Below are positions 12,614-23,891 of a stretch of DNA of 64,000 nucleotides, in pieces (the stretch's first letter is position 1; the number at the start of each line of letters is the position of its first letter). Origin of the DNA: Enoplolaimus lenunculus (Eukaryota > Nematoda > Enoplea > Enoplida > Thoracostomopsidae). The notes beneath the pieces are model-generated. The model ran no database searches and was not told where the DNA came from. It saw only the letters and a list, made by a program, of their open reading frames with translations. The DNA lies in the NCBI GenBank assembly GCA_030248215.1, contig JASANG010002174.1:226001-290000 (forward strand), in the 5' to 3' direction. A program made the translations under genes and the position numbers.

Positions 12614-14625
12614 AACCCTCTCAGCAATATGCACTAACGCTTTATATTGGAATTTACAACATTTTAAGGCACAGATGAGCTGACATCTCGCTCGTTTTCC
12701 TCGCGAAGGTTTTTAAATCTCTCCCCCTTTTCCCCCCTTTCCGAAAACAAAAAAAATAAAAATCACTTCTGGTCATTTCAGAGTTAAAAACCTAGTAAAC
12801 TTAAACTCGCTTTGAGTTGATTAATTGCGGGTGAGATGATTAACAATAAACTCAGAGAGTGAATTGGTTATTTCTGGTCAGTTCTGAGTTAAAACATAGT
12901 AAACATAAACTCGCTTCGAGTTGATTTAATTCCGGTTGAGTTAATTTACCTCAAAATGAGTTCATTCAATTCAGAATTCTGAGCTCTCAAAGTCCGAATT
13001 CAGAGCTCACACTACTGAGTTCTAAAAATAAGTGGTAAGTTTAGCGAGTACATCCTAAACACGCACAACCCACCCTTTTCCTTTCCCCTTTATAACATAC
13101 AGCTCACTTTCTAAAATAAGGTAATCTGCTCTGCAAAATGGCATTTCGTACCTTGATGCAATCAGAGGAAAGAAAAAATTTTGACCTCTGAGGAGCCAGA
13201 GGACGGTCAGAATCTGAACAAAATTTGCCCAAGCCGAAACCCGAGTCTTACATAAAGCAAAATCAGGTGCCTAAAATGACATATATAATTGTTTAAAATT
13301 GAAAACAATATTAATAACCTATAATGTGTTGTCAAAAAATTAATATATTGATTGTCTTTGTTAAAAAATTCGACGTTTTAGATTTTGAAAAGAAAATTGG
13401 CCAAAATTTACGAACAAGCTCACAATTAAAAAACACAACTTTCTACAAACAATATCACTGGACCGGATGGCACTTTATAACCGTAGTTGGAGCCGGAGGT
13501 TACCCTAAAATCGTGCCCTATTCCTTTGCAAATAAAGGCATGCATAACAAAAACAATCGGATGCTTTATCACTTCAACCGAATACATATATGACGTAATT
13601 AATAATAAAATTTCATACAAAATCGAATAAATTTTTGCTCAAAATCATCAACATCAGTCATGACTACGAGCTTGATATCGCTCTCAAAAGCGTTTATTTA
13701 ACAATTTTTTCAACATGAAACTGCGACAAAAAGTATAAAAATGTTTTTTATGTAAACTAAAATTATAAACAATTACCAAAATATAGCGCAAAACGCACGT
13801 TTTTCACTATTTCATTTGCGCGTCGCCCGTGCAAAAGGTTAACCATTCTCTCTGATTATAGGAAAAAATTGTTGGTGTTTTACACCAGTTGAATTTGCAA
13901 CGTCTTTATTGCTTTGTAAATTCTTAGATACTTGAAAAGTGACAATTTTCGTCTGTGATCTCAACTGTGTATAGCATCAAAGTACCGCTAGTTGGTGATA
14001 GGTCTTGTAAATTTAGAACGATGGAATAGTACGGTTGAAAATCCTGTCCATGGTTTAGTGTTGGATTGTCCTACCTGTGTGCCAATTTTGAGCAAACCAG
14101 CTGCTATAGTTCACTTGTTCTAAAACCTATACTCACTGGCGATAGACGCTACACACCGTATAGAAGCTGATTCATGGTGCCCAATACTGCAGCAGAATCA
14201 GAAATTTTGTATATTAAAATGGTAAGATTCCCTACGTTACAAGTTTTTAGCTTTGTGCCATGAAATTGTGTTTGGTTTCTCGCTCGCTCTACTCGCGAGA
14301 TTTTTCCTAGATACTGTGCACGCATCGTCAGAAATTCTAGATCCGTCACTCGTTACACACAACTAAGAACTTCACGATAAACCGCGGCAAGCTTTTTAAG
14401 GAATTTTAGAACTCCAAATTTTCAATTGTTTAGCTTTTCATCATTGCTGAACAAATAATTTCGTGAGTCTTCGGTGTTTTAGTATACATAGGAACCCTTG
14501 AAAATACCCTGACAGTATTATACTTTTATGTTTACAGAGTACCTAATAATTGTATCGTTCTTAGACGATAATTTAATATACTCTATTCCATAGTTTCATG
14601 AGCTCCCAAGTAATCCGTTATAAAT
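12614..14625. other. Non-coding stretch with one tandem duplication
   Basis: Two diverged copies of a unit of about 65 bp (containing AACTCGCTTTGAGTTGATT / AACTCGCTTCGAGTTGATT) lie at about 12766 and 12872. The rest is AT-rich. The 89-codon plus frame at 13324-13593 shows no family motif. No gene is supported. Confidence 0.4.
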
Positions 14626-15023
14626 TAGGGATGTCAAAAATTTCGCTAATGCCGATTTTCAGTTTGAAAATACGCCGATACCGATGCTGATACCGATTGC
14701 AATTTTAAATACATGATGCTTAAAGAACATATGAGATACGATATACATCATTGCGATAACCTTTAACAGTCGTAGAAGCTAATTATTTTATTAGAACGGT
14801 TCATTTCAATTAATTTTAGTCAAACACAAACGCAAAAGCCATAACGGTTTCCCTGATCAGACGCACTGATATACGCCGACAAGTGAAATTGATAGCATTC
14901 CAACTCACTGTCATGTTCAAACGGTAACGTCAAAAAAATCGGCAGTTTTTACAGTGCCGATGCCGGTAACTTGCCACCAAAAGTGCCGATTATTGCCGAT
15001 GACAAATCATCGGCACATCCGTA
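14626..15023. mobile_element. hAT-like MITE with TAGGGATGT ends
   Basis: The left end TAGGGATGTCAAAAATTTCG faces an inverse right end TACGGATGTGCCGATGA. The inside is rich in GCCGAT repeats in both orientations. It is a non-autonomous element of about 400 bp; no matching target duplication was found. Confidence 0.55.
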
Positions 15024-15144
15024 TCGAGACTCAGCTTAACCACTGCCGACATAAATGCTTTATTTTTAACCAAAATCATATTTTTGCATCAAAACCTGCA
15101 GTTGTACAAATACTTTGTATAAGAAAATACCAATAACGAGTGTA

Positions 15145-15354
15145 CACTGCAAAAAATGGTGAGGAAAATTGACTCTCACCGAAATAGGCTCTACGGGACT
15201 ACACAAACTGAGTCAAATTCGACTCCGCCAGAGTCAAACATGCGACTCAGTGAATCAAATTTGACTCTGCCGGAGTAGAATTTTGACTCAGTTTGTGTAG
15301 TCCCGAAGAGCCTATTTCGGAGAGAGTCAATTTGACTCACCATTTTTTGCCGTA
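15145..15354. mobile_element. Palindromic foldback MITE, TA target site, copy 1
   Basis: A nearly perfect inverted repeat about 210 bp long: the left arm begins CACTGCAAAAAATGGTGAG and the right arm returns through CCATTTTTTGC. Both arms contain GGACTACACAAACTGAGTC. TA dinucleotides flank it (15143-15144, 15355-15356), as expected for Tc1/mariner-mobilised elements. Two more copies lie at 47463 and 52288. Confidence 0.88.
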
Positions 15355-16135
15355 TATAATAAAAACTGAGTCTCATTTTTTTCAATGCAAAAGCTCAAAC
15401 AGATGACATGACCTATTTCTTTTTAAATTCGCTTCAATGTCCATTAAGCAAATCCGTAGCCAGCTCAACATGCTAGGGATGGACTAAAAAATTTCAAGTA
15501 AAATACACACAAATTTAGGCAACACTTACAAGGCGCCTAAATATTCTTGACGAGCCCAACCGTTTTTACGAGAGACTAAGCGTTCGCCCGGACCTCTTTT
15601 GGTCATACAAAGCTGCCCATAATAAGGTTTGCAGCGCCAACAACAACATCGCACGTATAAAACTGCAAGCTGCCAAGGCAAAAAATTAATTTATATAAAA
15701 ACTATCAATTAAAATGCATACACTACACCTGGATGCATCGTATACGACGTATTTCTTCGTTAAAATGTTTTTGTTCATTTTTTAACTTATGCCCTACTGA
15801 CCGTACACTTATGAGCGCGCACACGTGCGGAAACGAATCATTTTCTGCAATGAAAAGTATTTAAACACTGCGCTCGCCATATTTAAAGTGTTCTTTAAAC
15901 GTCATTTCGCGATGCACATTAATAATTCAGCCAAAGTGTCAAATGATAAATACAAAATATTTGATTAGAATTAACACTTTAAAACGGGTATTTATGATAT
16001 AATTTGTATCCCGTTAGGTACCGCATAAAATTCGCCGCAAAAGAGGCGGCACGATGTACCATGATATTCATTTCCTGGGCCGGTTTCCGTTTATGAAATG
16101 ACCAGAAAACTTGTTATCTTTATGCTCATAATTGT
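15355..16135. other. Unassigned non-coding stretch
   Basis: AT-rich sequence with no splice-consistent coding segment and no repeat shared with the rest of the window. Confidence 0.4.
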
Positions 16136-16336
16136 GGCCCATGTAAAGATCATGGGCGGAACGTTTTTCTGTGGGACTGCAATAGAGTAAGTTTAAGCTT
16201 TAGACTAAGTTTTTGCTTGGCTTCAGGCTTAGGATTAGGTTTAGGAATATGCTCATTTTTACGCTTGGACTTAGACTTAGGCTTAGGCTTAGGATATGCT
16301 TATAATACTGTTCCGCCCTTGTTCTTTACATTGGCC
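16136..16336. mobile_element. TTAGGC-core MITE, family B, copy 1 (best preserved)
   Basis: The left end GGCCCATGTAAAGATCATGG pairs with the inverse right end GGCCAATGTAAAGAACAAGG. The core contains GACTTAGGCTTAGGCTTAGG and several degraded TTAGG units. Perfect 8-bp target duplications ATAATTGT lie at 16128-16135 and 16337-16344. An 8-bp duplication fits hAT, Merlin or P-type transposition; the GGCC ends do not settle which. Confidence 0.9.
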
Positions 16337-16799
16337 ATAATTGTAAATAAATTATCAAATTTATATTGCATTGCAATAGCGTAGTTTGAAATAAAAATAA
16401 CAAAATTCTTTAAAATCTATATCAATGAATCTTTGTGCATCCGTTATTTTAATATTTGAAAGTTTAAAAAACCCGGCGAACATTTTAAATGTAACTCGAT
16501 TGCATTGACAAGAAACTAAAGACATCTTTTTTACGCAAATATGCGTTCTATACTTTCATTGACTGCTTGTTTCCGTTATTTTTGCTAACTGTTCGCGCCC
16601 TGAGCTGGTGGCTGGCAAGAAATGTTCACGAAGATCCTACTTCTCAGATATCAAATAGATTGAAGCAGCTAACACTTTTTGACGCTGTTTTTGGCGCTCT
16701 GGAATCAGAACCGCTTAGTATGAAGGTTTGGATGCTGCACTCATTTCTGCTTGGGGTCGCTTCAAATTAAAGTCAATGGAAAGTAAACCAGTGTGCCTA
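16337..16799. other. Unassigned stretch with one short open frame
   Basis: A 67-codon plus frame (16567-16770) has a hydrophobic start but no family motif, no splice support and no counterpart elsewhere. I do not call it a gene. Confidence 0.35.
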
Positions 16800-16949
16800 C
16801 TTTAATGACCCGAATAAGAGGGGTCCTCATTTTGAGTCCTGAACACTATCCGATTACGGACTCTTAAGGATACGGACTCCTATATTGATTACGACTCAAA
16901 ATGGGAACCCCCTTTTATTAGCCACACCCTCTTATTCGGGTCACTACAG
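16800..16949. mobile_element. Tc1/mariner-like MITE with CTGTAGTGACCCG ends
   Basis: The left end CTTTAATGACCCGAATAAGA and the inverse right end CTGTAGTGACCCGAATAAGA form near-identical terminal repeats. Both are flanked by TA. Most of the 150 bp is self-complementary. A damaged relative starts at 9781. Confidence 0.8.
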
Positions 16950-17147
16950 TAGAGCCATAAACCCTAATTGAAGTTCATAAACGTCAATTATTTCGAATTG
17001 TAGCGCATAAATGACTCCAGTAACGAATAAAATTGAGATCGAAACATAAAAGCATACATAAGTTTTGAAAGTCCATTCATAACCTTGCATTTATCGTTCA
17101 AGCTTTTTGTACAAGACAAATAAACGTTTAATTCAACGGAAAGTTGC

Positions 17148-17503
17148 TAGGGTGCAACCGGAGGTGAAAAATACCGCAGCCGGAGGTCAAGTAACCTTGC
17201 GGAAGCCGAAACCGGAGTTGAAGCGAAATTAGGTAGTAACGATGATGGTTAACAAGTTAATTTTAGCCAATATCTGCTATATGTTGTTAATTTGTGTGTT
17301 TTACGGTAATTTTCAGCGAATTTTTGGAAATTCTTTCCTGAAAATTGTGACAAAAGTAAAATGAAACGTGCTTAAAGAGATAAATTTTACAAAATTATTT
17401 AAAATATTACTGTCGAAATTGCCGGAACCTCCGGCAAAAATTTTACCGGATCTGGAGCCCGATTTTCTGCCGGAGCCGGAGGCAGACCTCCTGTTGTACC
17501 CTG
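17148..17503. mobile_element. hAT-like MITE with AGGGTGCAACCGGAGG ends
   Basis: The left end TAGGGTGCAACCGGAGGT faces an inverse right end CAGGGTACAACAGGAGGT. The interior carries CCGGAGCCGGAGG repeats. Flanking octamers AAAGTTGC and ATAGATGC agree at 6 of 8, in line with a worn hAT-type duplication. The facing short ORFs inside are products of the repeats. Confidence 0.65.
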
Positions 17504-17571
17504 ATAGATGCAATACCGGATACCTATCAGTAACAAAGGTTCGCGGAGGGCGAGTTAATAATAAATAAAGG

Positions 17572-17652
17572 CAGGGTGTAACCGGGTATCCGGTTCCGTT
17601 TGAAGCAAAAATCCAGGTATTTTCTGTCCGAGCCAGACCTCCGGTTGTAAGT
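17572..17652. repeat. Fragment of the AGGGTGCAACCGG element family
   Basis: It starts CAGGGTGTAACCGGG and ends near CAGACCTCCGGTTGTAAG, about 80 bp: a second, shortened member close to the copy at 17148-17503. Confidence 0.5.
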
Positions 17653-17713
17653 TTCAGTGCATACGTTAATATTTTTCTTTAAGTTTTAGAAAGTTAAGTG
17701 AATATTTGCGTTA

Positions 17714-18861
17714 TAGATGGGCACCGGATATCCAGATATGAAACATATCCGGATACGTATTCGAAAAGAAACATGTATCCGGATATCCGAAACGGTATTG
17801 TGTAAATAATTTTTTGAAAAAATTTGCATTGTTTCACCATTAAAGTAGCTGCGGAGCTGACGAAAAGAAATTATGTATTCAAACCTGAGTTAAAATATTG
17901 AACACATTCCTGCTTAATTCCAAGATATTATAAAATTTTGGTTTCTTAGAGCATGCGAAAGCTAACAAAACTTCAGTTTTGGCTTGATATTTATCAGAAT
18001 AGTGACTTAGTATTTTTAAATTAGCTCAAAGTTAACCCAGCGCAAAATTTGCACCGTATAAGCAAGTTAAATACTAAATTTGCTTCTACAAGAAATAAAA
18101 TCTACTTATATACAGACGCCAGAACGCGTCGCGAGATTACACACTGGGCGTCATTTTAAATTATGACCGCTCTTGATTTAATAAGATGCAAAGCCTAACA
18201 AAGTATGATGCTAGTAAAAGACTAGTTCGGAAATCTGGAAGGGCACATTTGAGTTTCCCACGACACAGAACCCATGAGGCCATTACCTTTGAATTCAACC
18301 CCCCATGCTCAGCGATTTTATCAGCGATTCTAGCTGTCTGAACAATGAACAGCTTAGTGTGGATTAGGGGACGACAACCCCATTCTACTTAGTGTTCTTT
18401 CAAAATGCGGAAGGTTCAAGGAAGCCGCAGCCACCCCTCTGAGAGAGAAAAAACATAAAATTGATTCAAAAAGTTTGGTTGTGGCAGAAAAAAATTGCTA
18501 CATCTGTGTTGTGAAATTATAGTAAATTATGTGCGCTAATAAAACCAGTTATCAAACATTTTCGGTTCCGCAGTAGTCGATAAAAAAGTTTTGGAAAAAT
18601 GATTAGGTCCCTACCTTACAATTTTACCCCCTCAGAAAATTTTTTGGTTAAAAGATGCGCTATTGTATGCTTCACGCTCATAGCAATTAACTTGTGGGTC
18701 AGGGTACTGCCCTTAGAGCAACTAGTTAAAACAATTGCGTGAGAAACGGAAATTGAGGTTAGCAAACCCCATAAAACGCAAAATCGAGTTTCGGATATAT
18801 AAATATTCAAAATCTAATTATGGCCATCCGGATATAAAAAATATCCGACGCCTATCACTAA
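17714..18861. mobile_element. DNA transposon remnant, CGGATATC-ended family, copy 1
   Basis: The left end TAGATGGGCACCGGATATCC faces an inverse right end TAGTGATAGGCGTCGG. Internal blocks are shared, in inverse orientation, with 39590-40493 (for example TCAAGAGCGG and TAAATTATGACC-like sequence) and with 41308 onward (the CGAAACTCGATTTTGCG block). About 1.15 kb, no transposase recognised, so non-autonomous or decayed. Confidence 0.75.
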
Positions 18862-19394
18862 TTTGCATGCTTCAAATTGTTGGCAATAAAATAAAACATG
18901 TTTGAAACTTTTACTCGTTGATAAGCCTGTTCAAGACACTCGGGTGGGGCGTTTATACATATGCAGAGGGCAACTGCCAGCACAATTGAATATCTGTTTC
19001 GGTGAAAAATCGACGCCCGTTTCGTAATCTCAACATACTAATTTTACCGTCATACTAAATTCCAAATCATTCAATTTTTCAATATATAAAGGGTGCAAGT
19101 GTAATTGCTTTATTTCAAATAAAAATGGCGAACTTCTTCTAAAACGGGCGACATCTAAGTTTCAGTCGCTTAATAAAGCTAAAAAACCAATACTGTAAAT
19201 TACCACAACTATTCGGGTACAGTTGGTGGCTTGGAAACATACTCCAACGCCACAAACAGTCATCTTTGACAAACTTTTTTCGCACCGATGAACTTTGGTC
19301 ACGACACAAAATAGTTATAACCAAAATTACGAGGCTCATACTCAATTTAAATTTAAAAATGGGCCTAGATGTCATAAAAATAAATGCAGGTTCA
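18862..19394. other. Downstream flank of the eL24 gene
   Basis: AT-rich. A 78-codon minus frame (19375-19139) begins with a hydrophobic stretch (MSLVILVITILCRDQ from its internal Met) and has three Cys, so a small secreted peptide is conceivable, but nothing else supports it. Confidence 0.3.
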
Positions 19395-19400
19395 TTTATT
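19395..19400 (-). terminator. Polyadenylation signal of eL24
   Basis: AATAAA on the minus strand, 46 bp past the eL24 stop codon. Confidence 0.6.
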
Positions 19401-19445
19401 TAAAATCTTAACAAAACAATAAACAATTACAATATTGCTAATATT

Positions 19446-21452
19446 TTATCTTTTTCCGCCAACTCGTGGTGCCGCTGCCTTCGTAGGACGTGCTGCTTTT
19501 GTCTTCTGCATTGGCTTCTAAAAGGAAAATATCTCTATAAGTATCATGTCGAGGTTATGCTTGCAATTACAGGTGGCAACCGAAAAGAATCCAAATATTA
19601 ATCACTATTTCAAAACTTAGTGTTTCCAGCATCTACGTACAATTTTACTACGCATCGAAAATAAACACGAGTAAGAGTAGCACGTCTTAATCTAAACTGA
19701 AGAATGACAATTTACATCACTGACATCCTAACGCCTCTTAGTTAATATAATTAAAATAAAATGCACAGTATGAATAGCATCAACATACCTTGGCCATTTT
19801 CTCAACCTTCTTAGACGCTTTTGAAGCACGTGCTTTTTCTTTTGCAGCCCTAAAGTTTACGACAAACGCATTAAAACAACAATACTTTGCCCGAAGGTTG
19901 CATCAAATCGAAGTTTTACCGGTGTAAAAAGAGGACTTTATTTTATCTTTAACGCATAAGCACCATAAAAAGCCTAACAAACGAAGTGAACAGTACTTCG
20001 CAAACTAAAGAAACAGGGATCATAATGCACAAAACGATTTAGCTTACTTGATCGCTGCTTCACGCTGCGCTTTTCGAACTTCTGGTTTCTGGTTTCGCTT
20101 TGCCATGATATCCGCTAAAGCAACGGTCCCAATAGCACGTTGAAATTTTTGAGTTTTGCGAGTACGTCGTTTAGTGATTTCTTCTGCCATAGTGCCCTAA
20201 GACATAATATCAAAGTTTAGTTGGCAATGTGCTAAACTAACACGTCCCAAAAAAGCATGTCGTTATAAAATGTTTACTACAATTTGAGTCATATTGAAGT
20301 AGCGGAAACAATCAGCCCACAACTGAGATGGCTGGGTAAATGGACCCAAACCGGATACATTGCAAAGTAGTTGTTTAGGACACTTAGTTGAACACCAATA
20401 TTTTCGGTATAATATAAACAATAGGAATACGTACCTTCTTATGCTTTCGACGGTAAAGCACGGTCCAACTAATTTTCCTCGGATTTCGTTTTAAATTCCA
20501 CGATCGCTCGCATTTTGCACTAAGAAATATGTTAACCTAAAATTCAGAAACAAAAGTTTAAAAGCACAAATGCTTCTTGCAGGAGCTTTAAAATTATGCT
20601 AGCAATTAGCTAGAGGGGGAAGGTGAACGCCCTAATTCAGTCCACTCCCTCGTAAAATTGCAGACTGTTCATGGTTCGAACTATATTATAAAAACCGAAA
20701 GACAAAAACATTGGCTAGTGCCACCTCTAAGCTTCGAAATTAGAAAATGCCCGCCACGTGAGCTGCCAATCATGCAATTGTTACCGCGAAGTATCAGTTC
20801 TCAAGCTAAACCAGAACAATGATTGGCGTGATTTTGAAAGCAAGCACATTTGAAAACGTAGCTTTTAAAACAATGGGACGTATATAATCACGTACTCTGC
20901 CATCTATTCTAACCATGCGACGACCATGACCTGGATAGATCTTATAGCCACTAAAAGCACATGTTTCTGTCCTGAAACATAAACAAAAACAAATATATTT
21001 ATAACTCCATTCTGAACAATTCTACAACGACTCCATATAAGAAAACTGAATGTACTCCAATTTATCATTTGCGCTTTGGCTCGCAAAAACGAAATTTTAG
21101 CTACAGAAACAAGAGTGGCACGGGGTCTTAAATGTACCGACAACTACATAAAACATAAGTTACGATATATGTAATAAGTATATTAACTTTCAGTTGGAAA
21201 ATATAAATACCACGTGCAGTAATTTCTTGTGATTGTCATGTATTTGAAACTAGAACCGAGCGTGATAAGATTGTTTTTCACGCTAGTCACTTAAAAATTA
21301 TGTTTTTCATGCTAGTCAATTAAAAATTATATTTAGCATTGGTAAAGGTTACACCCCGATAAATAACATGTTCGCCACGGCTCCTTAGATCCCGGTACCG
21401 GCGCCAAGCCCCAGGGTATCTATAATAGAAACAAAATTTATGCTTACTTCAT
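19446..21452 (-). CDS. rpl24: 60S ribosomal protein L24 (eL24)
   Basis: Six exons, 5' to 3': 21452-21448 (ATGAA only), 20971-20896, 20536-20435, 20196-20048, 19849-19789 and 19517-19446. They join to exactly 155 codons including stop, a 154-aa protein, close to the usual 155-160. Family hallmarks are in order: [15 protein letters not shown] near residue 6, [49 protein letters not shown], a lysine/alanine-rich tail, and the C-terminal PRVGGKR. eL24 is a large-subunit protein of the cytosolic ribosome, near the intersubunit bridge. The tiny first exon is inferred from ATGAA followed by GTAAGC 476 bp upstream, giving the expected MK start. All introns are GT-AG and phases agree throughout. No damage seen. 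Confidence 0.95.
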
Positions 21453-22039
21453 TTTACAATTAGATACTTCAGTAAACAATAAATTTCACAGTTTAGTAAC
21501 AAATTTAAATCTGAAAATCAAAAATCACACACTATATTTGTACAAGGTTTATATATAAAACCCTTACCAATCAACATCAATACAGACAATTTGAGAAGCT
21601 AAGAACCTCGAAATTAACTGGATATCGGTACTTACAAAGGAGAAAGAATTTGTTCAAAAACAGAAGGACAGAAGTTTGGGCGCCCGTTCGATTCAGGCGA
21701 AAAGCAAGTTCACATAATTTTCACAAAAATTTTGATATACTCTTTGTCACTTTATTCCATCCTTTTTAATTGAGGCGGATAAGGCTCCGTGGTAAAAGAT
21801 CGGTCGGGTAAAGCCCCAGTGTGCACTCTGTGCCGCACGGGTGCTCACCCTCGGCTCCTCTGACCCATAGCTATGCCTTATATTTGGCATTTGTAACTTC
21901 CGTCTAATTCCGTGTTTCTAGGTTGTAATCTGTACATATTCGGTGATTTCTTGCCAAATTCTTTAAAACTTTTACCATTTTCGACCAAATTCCATTATTT
22001 TTTGGCATGCTTTATCGTATGTGCCTCAACTATTACTTT
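21453..22039. other. Upstream flank of eL24; no distinct feature
   Basis: Presumed 5' UTR and promoter of the eL24 gene (minus strand). I see no clear TATA box or pyrimidine-tract start and no repeat shared with the window. Confidence 0.35.
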
Positions 22040-22672
22040 CAACTGCTAAACCACACTTTATTAGAACCGACACCCAACCTACCGAGACTGAGACCAAAAC
22101 CCAACCTACCGAACAGTATCGGTTTCAGTCGATTATTAGAGTTTTTACACAAAACTTTTGAATCGTTATTTTCACTCATACCTTTCGAACGGGCTCGGGA
22201 CAAATCTCACAGTCTCAAAAAACCCACTCGGAACAATCCATAATTCAGAGACATTTTGCTCCCGGACAAACCGAATAGACTGGAAAATTTTTTTTAACAT
22301 AGCGCGACTTTATCAATGCGGACGACCCATAATCTTTTAAACGAAACCTTATCGAAACGTTTTAAACGCGAAAATGCAACCATTTGTTCTTTGTCACAAC
22401 ATAATTAAAGTGTTTTGGGTATTCCTTAAAAATAGAATCTTGGGACACCGGAGGGGTCATTCTGCTTTTCAAATCGCTGTATAACCAGGTAGCGGTGCTT
22501 CACAGCCGTTCGCTGTCTTTGCTGGTAAGCGAAATGTGCTAATATTTCCGAGCCAAAGCTGCGATCCATTTTCACCTCTTTGCTCTCTATTTGCAAATCA
22601 CCAAGACTGAAAATAGCGAGACCGAGACCAGCCAGATGCTGATACTTACCGAGACCAAGCCACCCATCCCTG
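22040..22672. mobile_element. hAT-like MITE, GGGATGGGTGG/GAGACCGAG family, copy 2
   Basis: The right end reads CCACCCATCCCTG, the inverse of CAGGGATGGGTGG seen at 44761. Inside, both ends carry ACCGAGACCGAGACCA-like sequence, as in the 44761-45319 element. The left end is not clearly defined, so the start is approximate. Confidence 0.55.
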
Positions 22673-22744
22673 CTGCTGGGATAGTATTTTCACGCATTAA
22701 GAGTAAAGTAATCTGTTTAGTATCGGAATCGGCCTAATTCAAAG

Positions 22745-22924
22745 GATAGAAACCACCATTTCGGGACCTGTGTTAGTGTGTGTCAGAACTGCACAGTCGG
22801 GACGACGCCTTTCCTCGAAGTACTGTGAATATACATGATTTTCATCTTAACTCTCCGAAAGATATGGCCACGCCGGGAATCGAACCTCGGACCTCTCGCA
22901 CACCACCCACACACGCACCCCCCC
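22745..22924 (-). repeat. tRNA-derived SINE cut off at the LTR element
   Basis: On the minus strand a good B box, GGTTCGATTCC (plus 22876-22886), is followed by a non-tRNA body containing CTTTCGGAGAGTTAAGA and a GTCCCGA motif of the kind found in SINE bodies. The head with the A box is missing: the sequence runs straight into the LTR at 22925. It does not resume recognisably beyond 31702. Confidence 0.5.
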
Positions 22925-23646
22925 TGTGAGCCAGGTATATATTAATAGCCTGGGGTTTGAATATTAAGGTTGTTAGGGGACTGGGCGAGTTCATCCAATT
23001 CCAGCCTTAACAGGGGTTTCGATCTCCGATTTAGCACTCAGAAGCCCGTCGAACTCGCTAATAAACAAGACTAGGGTTAAGCTTTAATAACAAGTAAGAT
23101 AACATATTAATACGAACAAGTAAGAACAGAACTTACGAATACCAACACGATTAGTTTTCAATACTCATGATTGAAAACTAAATGAAAACTAAGTTGAAAT
23201 TAAATCTAAATTCCAAAAAGAACTAAAGCAGTATTAATGCTGCGCAAAGCAAACAATCCGAAAACTAATTAGAATTCATTCCAATTTCCCGGAAAATTGT
23301 CACCACATAGCACAAGACAAAACTACAGACTGAATTGCATTCACAAAACAACAATTTGCATAAAACTCAAATCTAGAATCAAACAGGTTCTTCAGAGCAA
23401 AATACCAGCTATTTTGCTCTTACAATAATTTTCCTTAAAGCTGGTTCTTAATCCAGACGGAAAATATTATCTCTTTTACTTTTCCAGATTTTCCTCTCAA
23501 AGAGGAAAACCAGTTTTTGTCTGCTGAGGTAATTATCCGGAAAATATTCTAAGTCCACGGGTATGTCATTACCCGTCTATATTTCATAGTTTCCTTACAC
23601 GGTTATGCCTTTACCGCTTAGGCATCAGCGGTAGCAACCGCTCACA
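22925..23646 (-). repeat. 3' LTR
   Basis: 722-bp direct repeat of 30980-31702 with TGTGAGC/GCTCACA termini. It is the downstream LTR in the element's minus-strand orientation, as shown by the polypurine tract on its inner side. Confidence 0.93.
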
Positions 23647-23660
23647 TCCCCTCTATTTCC
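23647..23660 (-). promoter_or_regulatory. Polypurine tract of the LTR element
   Basis: GGAAATAGAGGGGA on the minus strand, directly abutting the 3' LTR. This is the standard position and composition for the plus-strand primer of reverse transcription. Confidence 0.8.
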
Positions 23661-23891
23661 TTTCTTGGCTTCCACTGCCAAGCAGTTAATATAAATAACA
23701 AAATTATGCATACAGTTATAATATAAAATAAAGGCACAACGACCAGCATTTTAAGTGAGCTCATAAATGACAAGTAGAATCTTGGCAAATCCACAAGTAA
23801 ATTAACGAACATATATACATTATATACATGATCTGCAATTTCAAGAAATTATTTCTAAAGCTTCAACTTCAGATCTTTGTTAACTTGCAGA

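Noticed and set aside
22876-22886. B box GGTTCGATTCC as evidence for a tRNA gene
   Set aside because: There is no A box at proper spacing and no acceptor stem; the following body looks like a SINE. The same reasoning applies to the sites at 10796, 40304, 51993 and 55591.
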